In this document: in pieces, positions 51,045-59,657 of the stretch | Numbering within the stretch: the first letter of the stretch is position 1 | How the letters are laid out: each line of letters begins with the position of its first letter | Assembly (NCBI GenBank): GCA_003339645.1 | Contig: QNUV01000099.1 | Coordinates: 620,001 to 684,000 of the forward strand | DNA from: Microbacterium arborescens | Lineage (GTDB): Bacteria; Actinomycetota; Actinomycetes; Actinomycetales; Microbacteriaceae | Reading direction: 5' to 3' | Length of the DNA: 64,000 bases | Position numbers and translations under genes: made by a program | The notes under the pieces: model-generated | Seen by the model: only the letters and a program-made list of their open reading frames with translations | Databases searched by the model: none | Told to the model about the DNA's origin: nothing

Positions 51045-51611
51045 TCAGCTCCGGCGCAGCCGTTCGGCCGCCGCGAGCACGCCCGTCGCCAGGATGCCGT
51101 TGCGGAACCGCCCCGCGAGCACGCCGTCGATGACCTCGGTCAGCGGCACGCGCTCGACGCGCATGTCGGCCTCTTCGTCCTCGCGCTCGTACGCGCTCGG
51201 CGCCGCGCTGAGACCGCGGGCGAGGAAGACGTGGATGATCTCGTCGTTGCCGCCCGGCGTCGTGAAGATGCTCACGAGCGGTTCGAGCGACTCGGCGACG
51301 AGGTCGACCTCCTCGGCGAGCTCGCGCCGCGCCGTCTCGATGGGCGGCTCGCCCGCGACGTCGAGGAGCCCCGCGGGGATCTCCCAGTCGCGATGACGGA
51401 TCGGATGCCGGTACTGCTGGATCAGCACGACGCGCTCTTCGTCGTCGATCGCGACGACCGCGGCCGCCCCCGGGTGGTCGACGAACTGGCGGGTGATCTC
51501 GCCGTCACCGAAACGCACCGTCTCGCTCCGCACGTCCCAGACGTGCCCCGAGTAGACCAGCTCGCTCGAGACGACCTCGGGCTCGACGGGCTCGTCGCGC
51601 AGCTCAGGCAT
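51045..51611 (-). CDS. NUDIX hydrolase, ADP-ribose pyrophosphatase type
   Basis: 188 residues. Typical ADPRase pattern: [40 protein letters not shown] (NUDIX box) and the downstream Glu-rich loop. The box ends in EEVDL where most family members have EEAGL or EETGL, a small departure. Splits ADP-ribose to AMP and ribose-5-phosphate. ATG at 51611 overlaps the pyrG stop by 8 bp; the equivalent mycobacterial gene (Rv1700) is an ADP-ribose pyrophosphatase in the same place. Confidence 0.9.
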   Translation of the reverse strand: MPELRDEPVEPEVVSSELVYSGHVWDVRSETVRFGDGEITRQFVDHPGAAAVVAIDDEERVVLIQQYRHPIRHRDWEIPAGLLDVAGEPPIETARRELAEEVDLVAESLEPLVSIFTTPGGNDEIIHVFLARGLSAAPSAYEREDEEADMRVERVPLTEVIDGVLAGRFRNGILATGVLAAAERLRRS

Positions 51612-53298
51612 CCTCGACCTCGAACAGCTCGCTCGCGCGGTGCCGGTCGAGGGCGGCGGCGACCAGCCCACGGAACAGCGGGTTCGCCTCGGTCGGACGA
51701 GACCGGAGCTCGGGGTGGGCCTGCGTCGCGATGTAGTACGGGTGGACGTCGCGCGGCAGCTCGACGTACTCGACGAGGTTGCGGTCGGGTGACAGACCCG
51801 AGAAGACCAGCCCGGCCTCGGCGATCTGGTCGCGGTACCGGTTGTTCACCTCGTAGCGGTGCCGGTGACGCTCGGATGCCTTCGTGGCTCCGTAGACCTC
51901 GGCCGCGAGCGAACCCTCGGCGAGGTCGGCCTCGTACAGGCCCAGGCGCATCGTGCCGCCGAGGTCGCCGCCGGCGATGATGTCGACCTGCTCGGCCATC
52001 GTCGCGATGACGGGGAACTCGGTCTGGGGGTCGAACTCGCTCGAGGACGCACCGGTCAGCCCCGCCATGTTGCGGGCGTACTCGACCACCATGCACTGCA
52101 GACCCAGGCAGATGCCGAGGGTCGGGATGCCCTGCTCGCGCGCGAACTTCAGCGCGCCGAGCTTGCCCTCGATGCCGCGGATGCCGAAGCCGCCGGGCAC
52201 GACGATGCCGTCGACGCTCGCGAGCGCCTTCTCGGCGCCCTCGGGGGTCTCGCACAGATCGGAGGGGATCCAAGTGACGTTGACCTTGGTCTCCTGCGCG
52301 AAGCCGCCGGCCTTCAGCGCCTCGGTGACCGACAGGTATGCGTCGGGAAGATCGATGTACTTGCCGACGAGACCGATCGTCACCTCGTGCTTGGGGTTGT
52401 GGACGGCGTCGAGCACTTTGTTCCACCGCGTCCAGTCGACATCGTCGGCACGCTCGGCGAGGCCGAGGCGGCGCGCGATGTACGCGTCGAGTCCCTGCGA
52501 GTTCAGGGTCGAGGGGATGTCGTAGATGCTCGGCAGGTCGACGGTGTTGACGACACCCTCGACGTCGACGTCGCACATGAGCGCGATCTTGTTGCGGTTG
52601 CTCTCGCTGACGGGGCGGTCGCTGCGCAGCACGAGGGCGTCGGGCTGGATGCCGACCTGGCGGAGGGCGGCGACGGAGTGCTGGGTCGGCTTCGTCTTCT
52701 GCTCGCCGGAGGCACCCATGAACGGCACGAGCGAGACGTGCACGAAGAACACGTTGTCGCGGCCGAGCTCGTGGCGCAGCTGACGGGCCGCTTCGAGGAA
52801 CGGCTGCGACTCGATGTCGCCGACGGTACCGCCGACCTCGGTGATGATGACGTCGGGACGCGGCTCCTCGGTCGCCTGGAGCCGCATCCGGCGCTTGATC
52901 TCGTCGGTGATGTGCGGGATGACCTGCACGGTGTCGCCGAGGTACTCGCCGCGGCGTTCCTTGGCGATGACCTGCGAGTAGATCTGACCGGTCGTGACGT
53001 TCGCCGCCTGGGTGAGCTCGATGTCGAGGAAGCGCTCGTAGTGTCCGATGTCGAGGTCGGTCTCCGCGCCGTCATCCGTCACGAAGACCTCGCCGTGCTG
53101 GAACGGGTTCATCGTGCCCGGGTCGACGTTCAGATACGGGTCGAGCTTCTGCATCACGACGCGAAGACCGCGTGCGGTGAGGAGATTGCCGAGACTCGCG
53201 GCGGTCAGTCCCTTACCGAGAGAAGAGACCACACCACCGGTCACGAAGATCTGCTTGGTGGTGTTCTGGGAAGAGGCCGCGCGATGAGTGTCCGTCAC
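51604..53298 (-). CDS. pyrG: CTP synthase
   Basis: 564 residues. Synthase domain with [40 protein letters not shown] and the HTTP-type regulatory site; glutaminase domain with the catalytic Cys in [16 protein letters not shown] and terminal His/Glu in [16 protein letters not shown]. It aminates UTP to CTP using glutamine. GTG start. recN ends just 18 bp upstream. Confidence 0.97.
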   Translation of the reverse strand: MTDTHRAASSQNTTKQIFVTGGVVSSLGKGLTAASLGNLLTARGLRVVMQKLDPYLNVDPGTMNPFQHGEVFVTDDGAETDLDIGHYERFLDIELTQAANVTTGQIYSQVIAKERRGEYLGDTVQVIPHITDEIKRRMRLQATEEPRPDVIITEVGGTVGDIESQPFLEAARQLRHELGRDNVFFVHVSLVPFMGASGEQKTKPTQHSVAALRQVGIQPDALVLRSDRPVSESNRNKIALMCDVDVEGVVNTVDLPSIYDIPSTLNSQGLDAYIARRLGLAERADDVDWTRWNKVLDAVHNPKHEVTIGLVGKYIDLPDAYLSVTEALKAGGFAQETKVNVTWIPSDLCETPEGAEKALASVDGIVVPGGFGIRGIEGKLGALKFAREQGIPTLGICLGLQCMVVEYARNMAGLTGASSSEFDPQTEFPVIATMAEQVDIIAGGDLGGTMRLGLYEADLAEGSLAAEVYGATKASERHRHRYEVNNRYRDQIAEAGLVFSGLSPDRNLVEYVELPRDVHPYYIATQAHPELRSRPTEANPLFRGLVAAALDRHRASELFEVEDA

Positions 53299-53316
53299 GG
53301 GCTTCTATTCTATCAG

Positions 53317-55008
53317 TCAGGAACGCGAGAGGTTCAGCAGTTCTCGGGCGTGCTCGATCGCGGCCCCCGAATCCGGCAGGCCCGACAGCAGACGTGCCAT
53401 CTCGGCCTCGCGATCGCCGCCCTCGAGACGTCGGACGCTCGACGCGGTCACCGAGCCGTCGTTCGACTTCACGACGGTCAGGTGGTTCGTCGCGAAGGCG
53501 GCGACCTGCGCGAGGTGCGTCACCACGATCACCTGGCTCGTCTCGGCCAGCCGGGCCAGCCGGCGCCCGACCTCGATCGCGGCGGCGCCGCCGATGCCGG
53601 CATCCACTTCGTCGAACACGAAGGTCGGCACGGGATCCGTCCCGGCGATCACGACCTCGATCGCGAGCATCACCCGGCTGAGCTCGCCGCCCGAGGCGCC
53701 CTTGGCGACCGGCCGCGCCTCGGCGCCGGGGTGCGGTGCGAGGAGGATCGTCACGTCGTCGCGCCCCGACACCGAGGGGGTGCCGGGCTCGACGGTGACG
53801 AGCAGCCGCGCGTCGGGCAGCGCGAGCTGGCGCAGCTCGGCCGTGACGGCTGCGCCGAGTCGCTCCGCCGCCGCGGTGCGCGCTGCGGTCAGCTCAGCGG
53901 CGGCGGCATCCAGGGTGTCGGCGAGCTCGTCGCGCTGAGCGCGCAGGCGCTCGATGCGGTCGCCGTCGTCGTCGAGCTCCATGAGTCGCGCCGATCCGCT
54001 CTCGAGGAGGGCCAGCGCCTCGTCGAGGCTGCCGTGCGCCCGCAGCAGTCCGTTCAGGGCGGCACGCCGTTCCTCGACAGCGGCGAGCTCCTGCGGCCCG
54101 CTCTCATCGAGGTCTGCGAGGTAGGCGCTCAGGCCCGTCACGAGGTCGGCGGCACGGTAGCCGAGATCGGCCAGCGGCTCGACGAACGCCGCGAGAGCCG
54201 CGTCGCTCGCCGCCGAGCGCTCGATCGCGCGCCGGGCCTCGGCCAGCAGCGAGACCGCGTCCGGAAGCTCGTCGTCGTTCGAGAGTGCGTCGTGCGCCGT
54301 GGCCGCGGCCGCGCGCAGCTCCTCGACGTTGGCGAGCTTCTCGGCCCGCTCGGCGAGCACGGCGTCCTCTCCCGGCTGCGGAGCGACCGCCTCGATGTCG
54401 GCGATGCGTGCCCGCAGGTCGTCGGCCTCGCGGCGGCGCGCATCGCGATCGGCGTCGAGCTGCGTCAGTTCTGCGTCGACGGCACGCCAGGCGTCGAAGG
54501 CCGCGCGGTAGCGTTCGCGCGCTGCGGTGATCTCGGGCCCGCCGAAACGGTCGAGCGCGTCGCGCTGGGCAGCCGCCGACTTGAGGCGCAGCTGGTCGGA
54601 CTGCCCGTGCACCACGATCAGCTGCTCGGCGAGCTCGGCGAGCACCGCGGCCGGCGCCGGGCGACCCCCGACGCTCGCGCGGCTGCGCCCCTCGCTCGAG
54701 AGCACGCGGCCCAGATACAGCTCGGAGCGGCCTCCGCCGATCGGCTCGACGTCTCCCCCGGCCTCGCGGACGCGCTCGGCGACGGGGCCGTTCTCATCGA
54801 CGATCCAGACGCCGTCGACGGACGCTTGCGGCGCGCCCGCGCGCACGGCTCCGGAGTCGGCCCGCTGACCGAGCAGCAGCCCGAGTCCGGTGACGACCAT
54901 CGTCTTGCCCGCGCCCGTCTCACCCGTGATGGCGGTGAACCCGGGGCCCATGGGCAGCGTCGCCTCGGCGATGACTCCGAGGCCGCGCAGACGCATCTCT
55001 TCGATCAC
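53317..55008 (-). CDS. recN: DNA repair protein RecN
   Basis: SMC-like ATPase in double-strand-break repair, 563 residues. Walker A in FTAITGETGAGKTMVVTGLG, VVHGQSDQLRL, a long Glu/Ala/Arg coiled coil in the middle (about 170-370), signature LSRVMLAIEVV region with ASGGELSR, Walker B TFVFDEVDAGIGG and THLAQVAAFATNHL. GTG start overlaps the nadK stop (GTGA). In mycobacteria two division genes (steA, steB) lie between recN and pyrG; here they are absent. Confidence 0.95.
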   Translation of the reverse strand: MIEEMRLRGLGVIAEATLPMGPGFTAITGETGAGKTMVVTGLGLLLGQRADSGAVRAGAPQASVDGVWIVDENGPVAERVREAGGDVEPIGGGRSELYLGRVLSSEGRSRASVGGRPAPAAVLAELAEQLIVVHGQSDQLRLKSAAAQRDALDRFGGPEITAARERYRAAFDAWRAVDAELTQLDADRDARRREADDLRARIADIEAVAPQPGEDAVLAERAEKLANVEELRAAAATAHDALSNDDELPDAVSLLAEARRAIERSAASDAALAAFVEPLADLGYRAADLVTGLSAYLADLDESGPQELAAVEERRAALNGLLRAHGSLDEALALLESGSARLMELDDDGDRIERLRAQRDELADTLDAAAAELTAARTAAAERLGAAVTAELRQLALPDARLLVTVEPGTPSVSGRDDVTILLAPHPGAEARPVAKGASGGELSRVMLAIEVVIAGTDPVPTFVFDEVDAGIGGAAAIEVGRRLARLAETSQVIVVTHLAQVAAFATNHLTVVKSNDGSVTASSVRRLEGGDREAEMARLLSGLPDSGAAIEHARELLNLSRS

Positions 55009-55940
55009 GAGGCGCCCTCTCGCTGCTCGAGGCTGGGACCACGCCACCCGACGACCGGCAACCGGAACTTCCGGACCAGGCGGTCGGTGAAGGCGGCGGG
55101 ATGCAGGCGCGCCAGTCGAACCGGCGTCTTCGACCGACGCACGACGACGCGCGCTCCGGGGGGCAGCTCCTGCGACCGGCGGCCGTCGGCCCAGAGGATG
55201 CCGGTGCCGTTCGTGCCCGCGCCGACCTCGATAGCCACCGATGCCTCCGGGCTGATCACGAGCGGACGGGCGAACAGCGCGTGCGCCGAGAGCGGGACGA
55301 CCGCGACCGCTTCGACGTCCGGCCAGATCACGGGGCCGCCGGCGGAGAAGTTGTACGCGGTCGAGCCGGTCGGTGTCGCGATGACGACTCCGTCGCAGCC
55401 GAAGGCCGACAGCGGACGCCGATCGACCTCGAGGACGACCTCGAGCATCCGCTCGCGGCTGGCCTTCTCGACCGTCGCCTCGTTCAGCGCCCACGTCTCG
55501 TAGACCACGGCCCCGGTGCCGTCCTTGACGCGGACCGAGAGCGCCATGCGCTCCTCCACGTCGTAGTCGCGGTCGATGACGCGCCGGACGGCATCGTCCA
55601 TGTCGTCGGCCTCGATCTCGGCGAGGAACCCGACGTGGCCCATGTTGATGCCCAGGACCGGAGCGGTGCCGCCCCGGACGAGGTCGACGGCGCGCAGGAT
55701 CGTGCCGTCGCCGCCCAGAACGATCGCGAGTTCGAGCTCGGCGACGCTCACGTCGAGGTCGAGCGTGAGGACGCCGGGCAGTTCACCCAGCTCCTCGACG
55801 AGCTCGGCGCGATCGTCGGCTGCGAGCACGGGACGAGCCCCCGCGCCGGACAGCGCGTTCAGGACGCGTTGCGCCGCGGCGACGGTGTCGGGGCGGCGCG
55901 CGTGGGCGACGACGAGGATGTTGCGCATCGCGTCGGTCAT
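55005..55940 (-). CDS. nadK: NAD kinase
   Basis: 311 residues. ATP- or polyphosphate-dependent phosphorylation of NAD to NADP. Contains the GGDGTILRA, GINMGHVGFLAEIE and TPTGSTAYNFSAGGPV motifs; the latter holds the conserved NAD-binding residues. ATG in ATGA overlap with tlyA; the frame reaching 55976 is inside tlyA. Confidence 0.95.
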   Translation of the reverse strand: MTDAMRNILVVAHARRPDTVAAAQRVLNALSGAGARPVLAADDRAELVEELGELPGVLTLDLDVSVAELELAIVLGGDGTILRAVDLVRGGTAPVLGINMGHVGFLAEIEADDMDDAVRRVIDRDYDVEERMALSVRVKDGTGAVVYETWALNEATVEKASRERMLEVVLEVDRRPLSAFGCDGVVIATPTGSTAYNFSAGGPVIWPDVEAVAVVPLSAHALFARPLVISPEASVAIEVGAGTNGTGILWADGRRSQELPPGARVVVRRSKTPVRLARLHPAAFTDRLVRKFRLPVVGWRGPSLEQREGAS

Positions 55941-56743
55941 CGGGCTCCCGCCAGTTCGTCCACCGTGTGTATCCATTGTGTCGGATTGCCCGTGTCATCG
56001 ACGCGGATGCACAGGTGCACGACGTACTCCTGATTGCCGTGCGTCCCCGCGATCGGCGAGGCGATCACGCCGCGGGTGGCGAGCCCGGCGTCCCACGCCG
56101 ACCACAGCACGCCCATCACCGCATCCGCTCGCAACGCCGGATCGGTGACGAGCCCGCCCTTGACCGCGGTGCGACCGACTTCGAACTGCGGTTTGACGAG
56201 GAGGATGACATCCGTCGTCGAGGCGCACACCGAGACGACCGCCGGGAGGACGTGCTCGAGCGAGATGAACGACAGATCACCGGTGATGATGTCGGGCCGG
56301 AACGGACCGCCGGCGAACCCGCTCACGGCCTCGGGCGAGAGGTCGCGGACGTTGAAGCCCTCGACGACAATCACGCCGTCGTCCGCCGCGATCGCCGGCG
56401 AGAGCTGACCGTGCCCCACGTCGACGGCGACGACCGGGCGTGCCCCGCGCTCGCGGAGCACCTGTGTGAAGCCGCCGGTCGAGGCGCCCATGTCGAGGGC
56501 CGCGCGCTCGGCTACGGCGACGCCGAACGCGTCGAGCCCGGCGATGAGCTTGTGCGCCGCACGGCTGACGTAGTGGTCGGCGCCGGCGACGATGAGGGTC
56601 GCGGTGTCGGGCACGGGGTGGGATGCCTTCACGACGGTGCGCCCGTCGACGGAGACGAGTCCATCGGCGATCAGGGTGGCGGCGTGGCTGCGCGATCGCG
56701 CGAGACCGCGCGCGGCCAGTGCCGAATCGAGGCGGGTGCTCAC
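55937..56743 (-). CDS. tlyA: TlyA rRNA 2'-O-methyltransferase
   Basis: 268 residues. N-terminal S4 domain (RLDSALAARGLARSRSHAAT), then a FtsJ/RrmJ-like methyltransferase: LDMGASTGGFTQVLRERGAR binds S-adenosylmethionine, and GDLSFISLEHVLP plus VKPQFEVGR supply catalytic residues. It methylates C1409 of 16S and C1920 of 23S rRNA (E. coli numbering) in mycobacteria and sets capreomycin sensitivity. GTG start in GTGA overlap with the small upstream gene. Confidence 0.93.
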   Translation of the reverse strand: MSTRLDSALAARGLARSRSHAATLIADGLVSVDGRTVVKASHPVPDTATLIVAGADHYVSRAAHKLIAGLDAFGVAVAERAALDMGASTGGFTQVLRERGARPVVAVDVGHGQLSPAIAADDGVIVVEGFNVRDLSPEAVSGFAGGPFRPDIITGDLSFISLEHVLPAVVSVCASTTDVILLVKPQFEVGRTAVKGGLVTDPALRADAVMGVLWSAWDAGLATRGVIASPIAGTHGNQEYVVHLCIRVDDTGNPTQWIHTVDELAGAR

Positions 56744-56949
56744 GCGGCGCCGGTCGGACCGGAGTCGAGGCGGCGGGCGAGCTCGTCGTGCAACGCGGCG
56801 TACGACGCGGCACGCTCGCTCAACGGCTGGTCCTCGATGACGTCGAGCGACGAGAGCAGGTCGTCGCGCCACTGATCGGCGATGCTCTGCGTCGCGCTGT
56901 CCGCGGCGCTCGCCTCGCGCTCGCCCGGGTCGGCACCATCCATCGACAT
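56740..56949 (-). CDS. Small acidic protein upstream of tlyA
   Basis: 69 residues, acidic and helical (SIADQWRDDLLSSLDVIEDQ, then SERAASYAALHDELARRLD). No family is recognised. A small gene occupies the same place in mycobacteria (Rv1693). The ATG at 56949 was chosen because TATCGT (56957-56962) lies 7 bp before it; GTG at 56958 would fall in that box. Ends in GTGA overlap with tlyA. Confidence 0.72.
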   Translation of the reverse strand: MSMDGADPGEREASAADSATQSIADQWRDDLLSSLDVIEDQPLSERAASYAALHDELARRLDSGPTGAA

Positions 56950-56956
56950 GGGTCCC

Positions 56957-56962
56957 ACGATA
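56957..56962 (-). promoter_or_regulatory. Leaderless-type -10 box (TATCGT) before the tlyA operon
   Basis: TATCGT on the minus strand, 7 bp from the ATG at 56949, just after the HAD gene stop. It would let small gene-tlyA-nadK-recN be transcribed on their own. Confidence 0.5.
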
Positions 56963-56969
56963 CGCGGGG

Positions 56970-58004
56970 TCAGGGACGGTGGAACGGATCCGCGTAGAGA
57001 CGCTCGGGAACCCGGAATCCGTAGATCGCACGGCCGGTCGCCCAGATCGCCGCGGCCCCCGCGCGCACGAGGTCGATGGGACGCTCCCCTTCCGAGACGA
57101 TGACGATGTCGGCGCCGTCGATGCGTACCGACGCGTTGCCGACGGTCGTCACGTCGCCCTTCGTCCTGACCTCGGGGTAGGGCTCGTGGAGCTCGCGCAG
57201 GTCGCTGACGATGTAGGTCGGCCGCGCGTTGGCGGGCGCTGCGAGCACGTGCTTGGGCCGGTCGATGCCGGTCAGCACGAGCACCGAGCGGATGCCGGCA
57301 GCCTGAGCTCCGGCGATGTCGGTGTCGAGGCGGTCGCCGATGAAGAGCGGCTGCGAGGCGCCGAAGCGAGCGACGGCCTCGTCGAAGATCGGACGTTCGG
57401 GCTTGCCGGCGACGGTCGCGAGTCGACCCACGGCAGTGTGCACGGCGGACACGAGCGTGCCGTTACCCGGCGCGATCCCCCGCGCCTGCGGAATGGTCCA
57501 GTCGGTGTTGGTGGCGATCCACGGAATCCCGCCCTCGTCCTCGGGGGTCGCGAGCGCGTACGCCGCCTCGGCGAGCTGCGCCCAGCCGACCTCCGGGGCG
57601 AAACCCTGCACGACAGCGGCGGGGCCGTCCTCGGCCGACCGTGTAGGTACGTAGCCCGCCTTCTCGAGTTCGTGGACGAGCCCATCGCCGCCCACGACGA
57701 GGATCGTCGCCCCGGCGGGAACCCGCTCTCGCAGCAGGCGCATCGCCGCCTGCGGGCTCGTGATGACGTCCTCGGGGCGCGTCGCTGTCAGGCCGAGTTC
57801 CCGCAGATGGTCGGCGACCACCGAGTCGCGGCGGGAGGCGTTGTTGGTGATGTAACCGAGCCGGCGCGTCTCCCCCGCACGGTTGAGGCTGTCGATCGCG
57901 TGCGGCAGGGCGCCGGGACCGGCATAGACGACACCGTCGAGGTCGGCCAGGACGGCATCCACACCGTCGAGCGGTGTCGAGGTTGCGCGGGAGAACAGGC
58001 CCAT
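56970..58004 (-). CDS. HAD-IIA family phosphatase (Rv1692-like)
   Basis: 344 residues. HAD motif I DLDGVVYAG (nucleophile Asp21, acid Asp23), ITNNASRRD (motif II), Lys in AGKPERPIFDEAV and IGDRLDTDIAGAQAAG (motif IV). A NagD-type cap lies between. The last ~80 residues form an extra domain, as in the mycobacterial glycerol-3-phosphate phosphatase Rv1692, in the same gene order; that substrate is therefore the best guess. ATG shared with the stop of the TPR gene (TGATG). Confidence 0.9.
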   Translation of the reverse strand: MGLFSRATSTPLDGVDAVLADLDGVVYAGPGALPHAIDSLNRAGETRRLGYITNNASRRDSVVADHLRELGLTATRPEDVITSPQAAMRLLRERVPAGATILVVGGDGLVHELEKAGYVPTRSAEDGPAAVVQGFAPEVGWAQLAEAAYALATPEDEGGIPWIATNTDWTIPQARGIAPGNGTLVSAVHTAVGRLATVAGKPERPIFDEAVARFGASQPLFIGDRLDTDIAGAQAAGIRSVLVLTGIDRPKHVLAAPANARPTYIVSDLRELHEPYPEVRTKGDVTTVGNASVRIDGADIVIVSEGERPIDLVRAGAAAIWATGRAIYGFRVPERLYADPFHRP

Positions 58005-59377
58005 CAGCCGCGCTCCTCCGTCTTGCTGTCCGCCGGCGCCTCGCTCTCGAGCGCGGCGTCCTCGTCGATGTCGTCGACCACGATCAGCTCACGGTCGGCG
58101 TCGGTCGCGCCGAGGGCCTCCTCGGCCACAAGGGCGCGCCGCTGCCAGAGTGCGGCTTCCTCGGACCGCCCGAGGTCCTCGAGCACCGCGGCGCGGGCGG
58201 CGAACAGCGCGGGGCTCCATGAGAACGCCCGGTCGGGGTCGAGCTCGGGAATGTCGAGCTCCTGCAGCGCACGCTCGGTCTCACCGAGGTCGAGACGTGC
58301 GCCCGACATCGCGATGGCGAGTTCGACGCGCACCTCGATCGGAAGCGTCGACCGGTCCACGGCGCGACCGACCTCGAGCGCGCGGTCGGGGCGACCCACG
58401 CCACGCTCGCTGTCGACCATCATCGCGATCTGATCATCGCTGCCGGAGATGCGTCGATACGTACGGAGCTCGCGCAGCGCGAGGGCGTAGTCCCCCGTGG
58501 CATACGCGGTGATGGCGACCGTCTCACGGACCACGCCGACACGGCCGGCACGGCGTGATGCCGCGAGCGCGTGCTCGTGCGCGAGCTCGGGGTCGTCGTC
58601 GATCAGCTGGGCGACCATCGCGAGGTGACGGGCGACTTGCTCCGCGTTCTCCTTGCTCAGGGTCTTCAGTTCGTTGCGCGCAGCTCCCGGAAGATCGCGA
58701 GCCGTGACGGTCTCGGGGATCTCAGGGCCGCGCGGAATGTCGCGACGCTCGGACCCCTGCGGCGGACGCGACGAACGTGCCCCATCGCGGTCGTCGCGAC
58801 GCGGGCGCGCGTCGCCATCCCGGCGCGGGTACGACGCACGATCGCCAGCACGGCGCGGACGGGAGTCGCCGTCGCGGCGCGGACGGGAGTCGCCGTCACG
58901 ACGCGGATACGACGAGCGATCGCCGTCGCGACGCGGACGGGAGTCGCCGTCCCGGCGCGGGCGAGAGTCGCCGGCGCCATCGCGACGCGGATACGACGGG
59001 CGATCACCATCCCGGCGCGGACGGGAGTCGCCGTCCCGGCGCGGGCGAGAGTCGCCGGCGCCATCGCGACGCGGATACGACGGGCGATCACCATCCCGGC
59101 GCGGACGGGAGTCGCCGTCCCGGCGCGGGCGAGAGTCGCCGGCGCCATCGCGACGCGGATACGACGGCCGATCACCATCCCGGCGCGGCCGCGAATCACC
59201 GTCACGCTGGGGACGCGCGCCGCCGTCACGGTGCGGGCGGTCGCCGTCCCGACGGGGTCGCTCATCATGGGAACGCGGTGGACGAGCATCGCCGTCGCGA
59301 CGCGGACGCCGTGCTCCGGAGTCCGCAGCAGAGTAACGGGGCTTGCGCTCCGATCGCGGGCGGTCTTCTTCAGTCAC
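58004..59377 (-). CDS. TPR-like protein with Arg/Asp/Gly repeat N-terminus
   Basis: 457 residues. The first ~220 are low-complexity: DGDSRPRR and DRPSYPRRDGAG units repeated, very basic and acidic at once, surely disordered. The C-terminal ~230 are helical with TPR-like repeats (LAMVAQLIDDDPELAHEHAL, then AYATGDYALALRELRTYRRI). Position matches mycobacterial Rv1691 (upstream of Rv1692 and tlyA). The GTG start has AAAGGA 5 bp upstream. Function unknown; RGG/RDG-type tails often bind RNA, and the gene lies just after the rRNA operon, but this is only suggestive. Confidence 0.82.
   Translation of the reverse strand: MTEEDRPRSERKPRYSAADSGARRPRRDGDARPPRSHDERPRRDGDRPHRDGGARPQRDGDSRPRRDGDRPSYPRRDGAGDSRPRRDGDSRPRRDGDRPSYPRRDGAGDSRPRRDGDSRPRRDGDRPSYPRRDGAGDSRPRRDGDSRPRRDGDRSSYPRRDGDSRPRRDGDSRPRRAGDRASYPRRDGDARPRRDDRDGARSSRPPQGSERRDIPRGPEIPETVTARDLPGAARNELKTLSKENAEQVARHLAMVAQLIDDDPELAHEHALAASRRAGRVGVVRETVAITAYATGDYALALRELRTYRRISGSDDQIAMMVDSERGVGRPDRALEVGRAVDRSTLPIEVRVELAIAMSGARLDLGETERALQELDIPELDPDRAFSWSPALFAARAAVLEDLGRSEEAALWQRRALVAEEALGATDADRELIVVDDIDEDAALESEAPADSKTEERG
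58902..59190. repeat. 84-bp tandem repeats inside the TPR gene
   Basis: The unit starting CCGGCGCCATCGCGACGC is found at 58971, 59055 and 59139, exactly 84 bp apart, with degenerate partial copies on both sides. Each unit encodes 28 residues (RPRRDGDSRPRRDGDRPSY and PRRDGAGDS). The period is a multiple of three, so copy-number changes keep the frame. Confidence 0.85.
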
Positions 59378-59403
59378 GACGTTCCTTTCGTCCCGGAAAC
59401 GAG

Positions 59404-59429
59404 AAAAGGCCACCCAACATTGGGTGGCC
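59404..59429 (-). terminator. Intrinsic terminator of the rRNA operon
   Basis: On the minus strand GGCCACCCAA-TG-TTGGGTGGCC (59408-59429) forms a perfect 10-bp stem followed by TTTTCTC. It is 17 bp after the 5S gene and the clearest T-tailed terminator in the window. It separates the rRNA from the TPR gene, whose start lies 27 bp further on. Confidence 0.88.
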
Positions 59430-59445
59430 AATTCACGAAAGAAGT

Positions 59446-59562
59446 CCGGCGGTGTCCTACTCTCCCACAGGGTCCCCCCTGCAGTACCATCGGCGCTGTG
59501 AGGCTTAGCTTCCGGGTTCGGAATGTAACCGGGCGTTTCCCTCACGCTATGGCCGCCGAAAC
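59446..59562 (-). rRNA. rrf: 5S ribosomal RNA
   Basis: About 117 nt. Starts GTTTCGGCGGCCATAGCG, includes the conserved CCGAACCCGGAAGCTAAGCC loop and ends ACACCGCCGGA, pairing with its start. Ends are placed by the stem and could shift by 1-3 nt. Confidence 0.93.
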
Positions 59563-59657
59563 ACTATTGATGTTTCAGTCTGCACAACGATTGATCGTTA
59601 TGCGGTTCTCGACCGTACATCGAGAACCACTCAGTGGACGCAAGCACCAAAAACGGT
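59563..59657 (-). other. 23S-5S spacer
   Basis: Contains GGTTCTCG-9-CGAGAACC (59604-59628), a perfect 8-bp hairpin, and the short dyad AACGAT-TG-ATCGTT; both are probably precursor-processing stems. No tRNA. Confidence 0.6.

Noticed and set aside
58902-59190. Possible CRISPR array in the regular 84-bp repeats
   Set aside because: The units are contiguous without unique spacers, lie inside an open reading frame, have a period divisible by three, and no cas gene is near.
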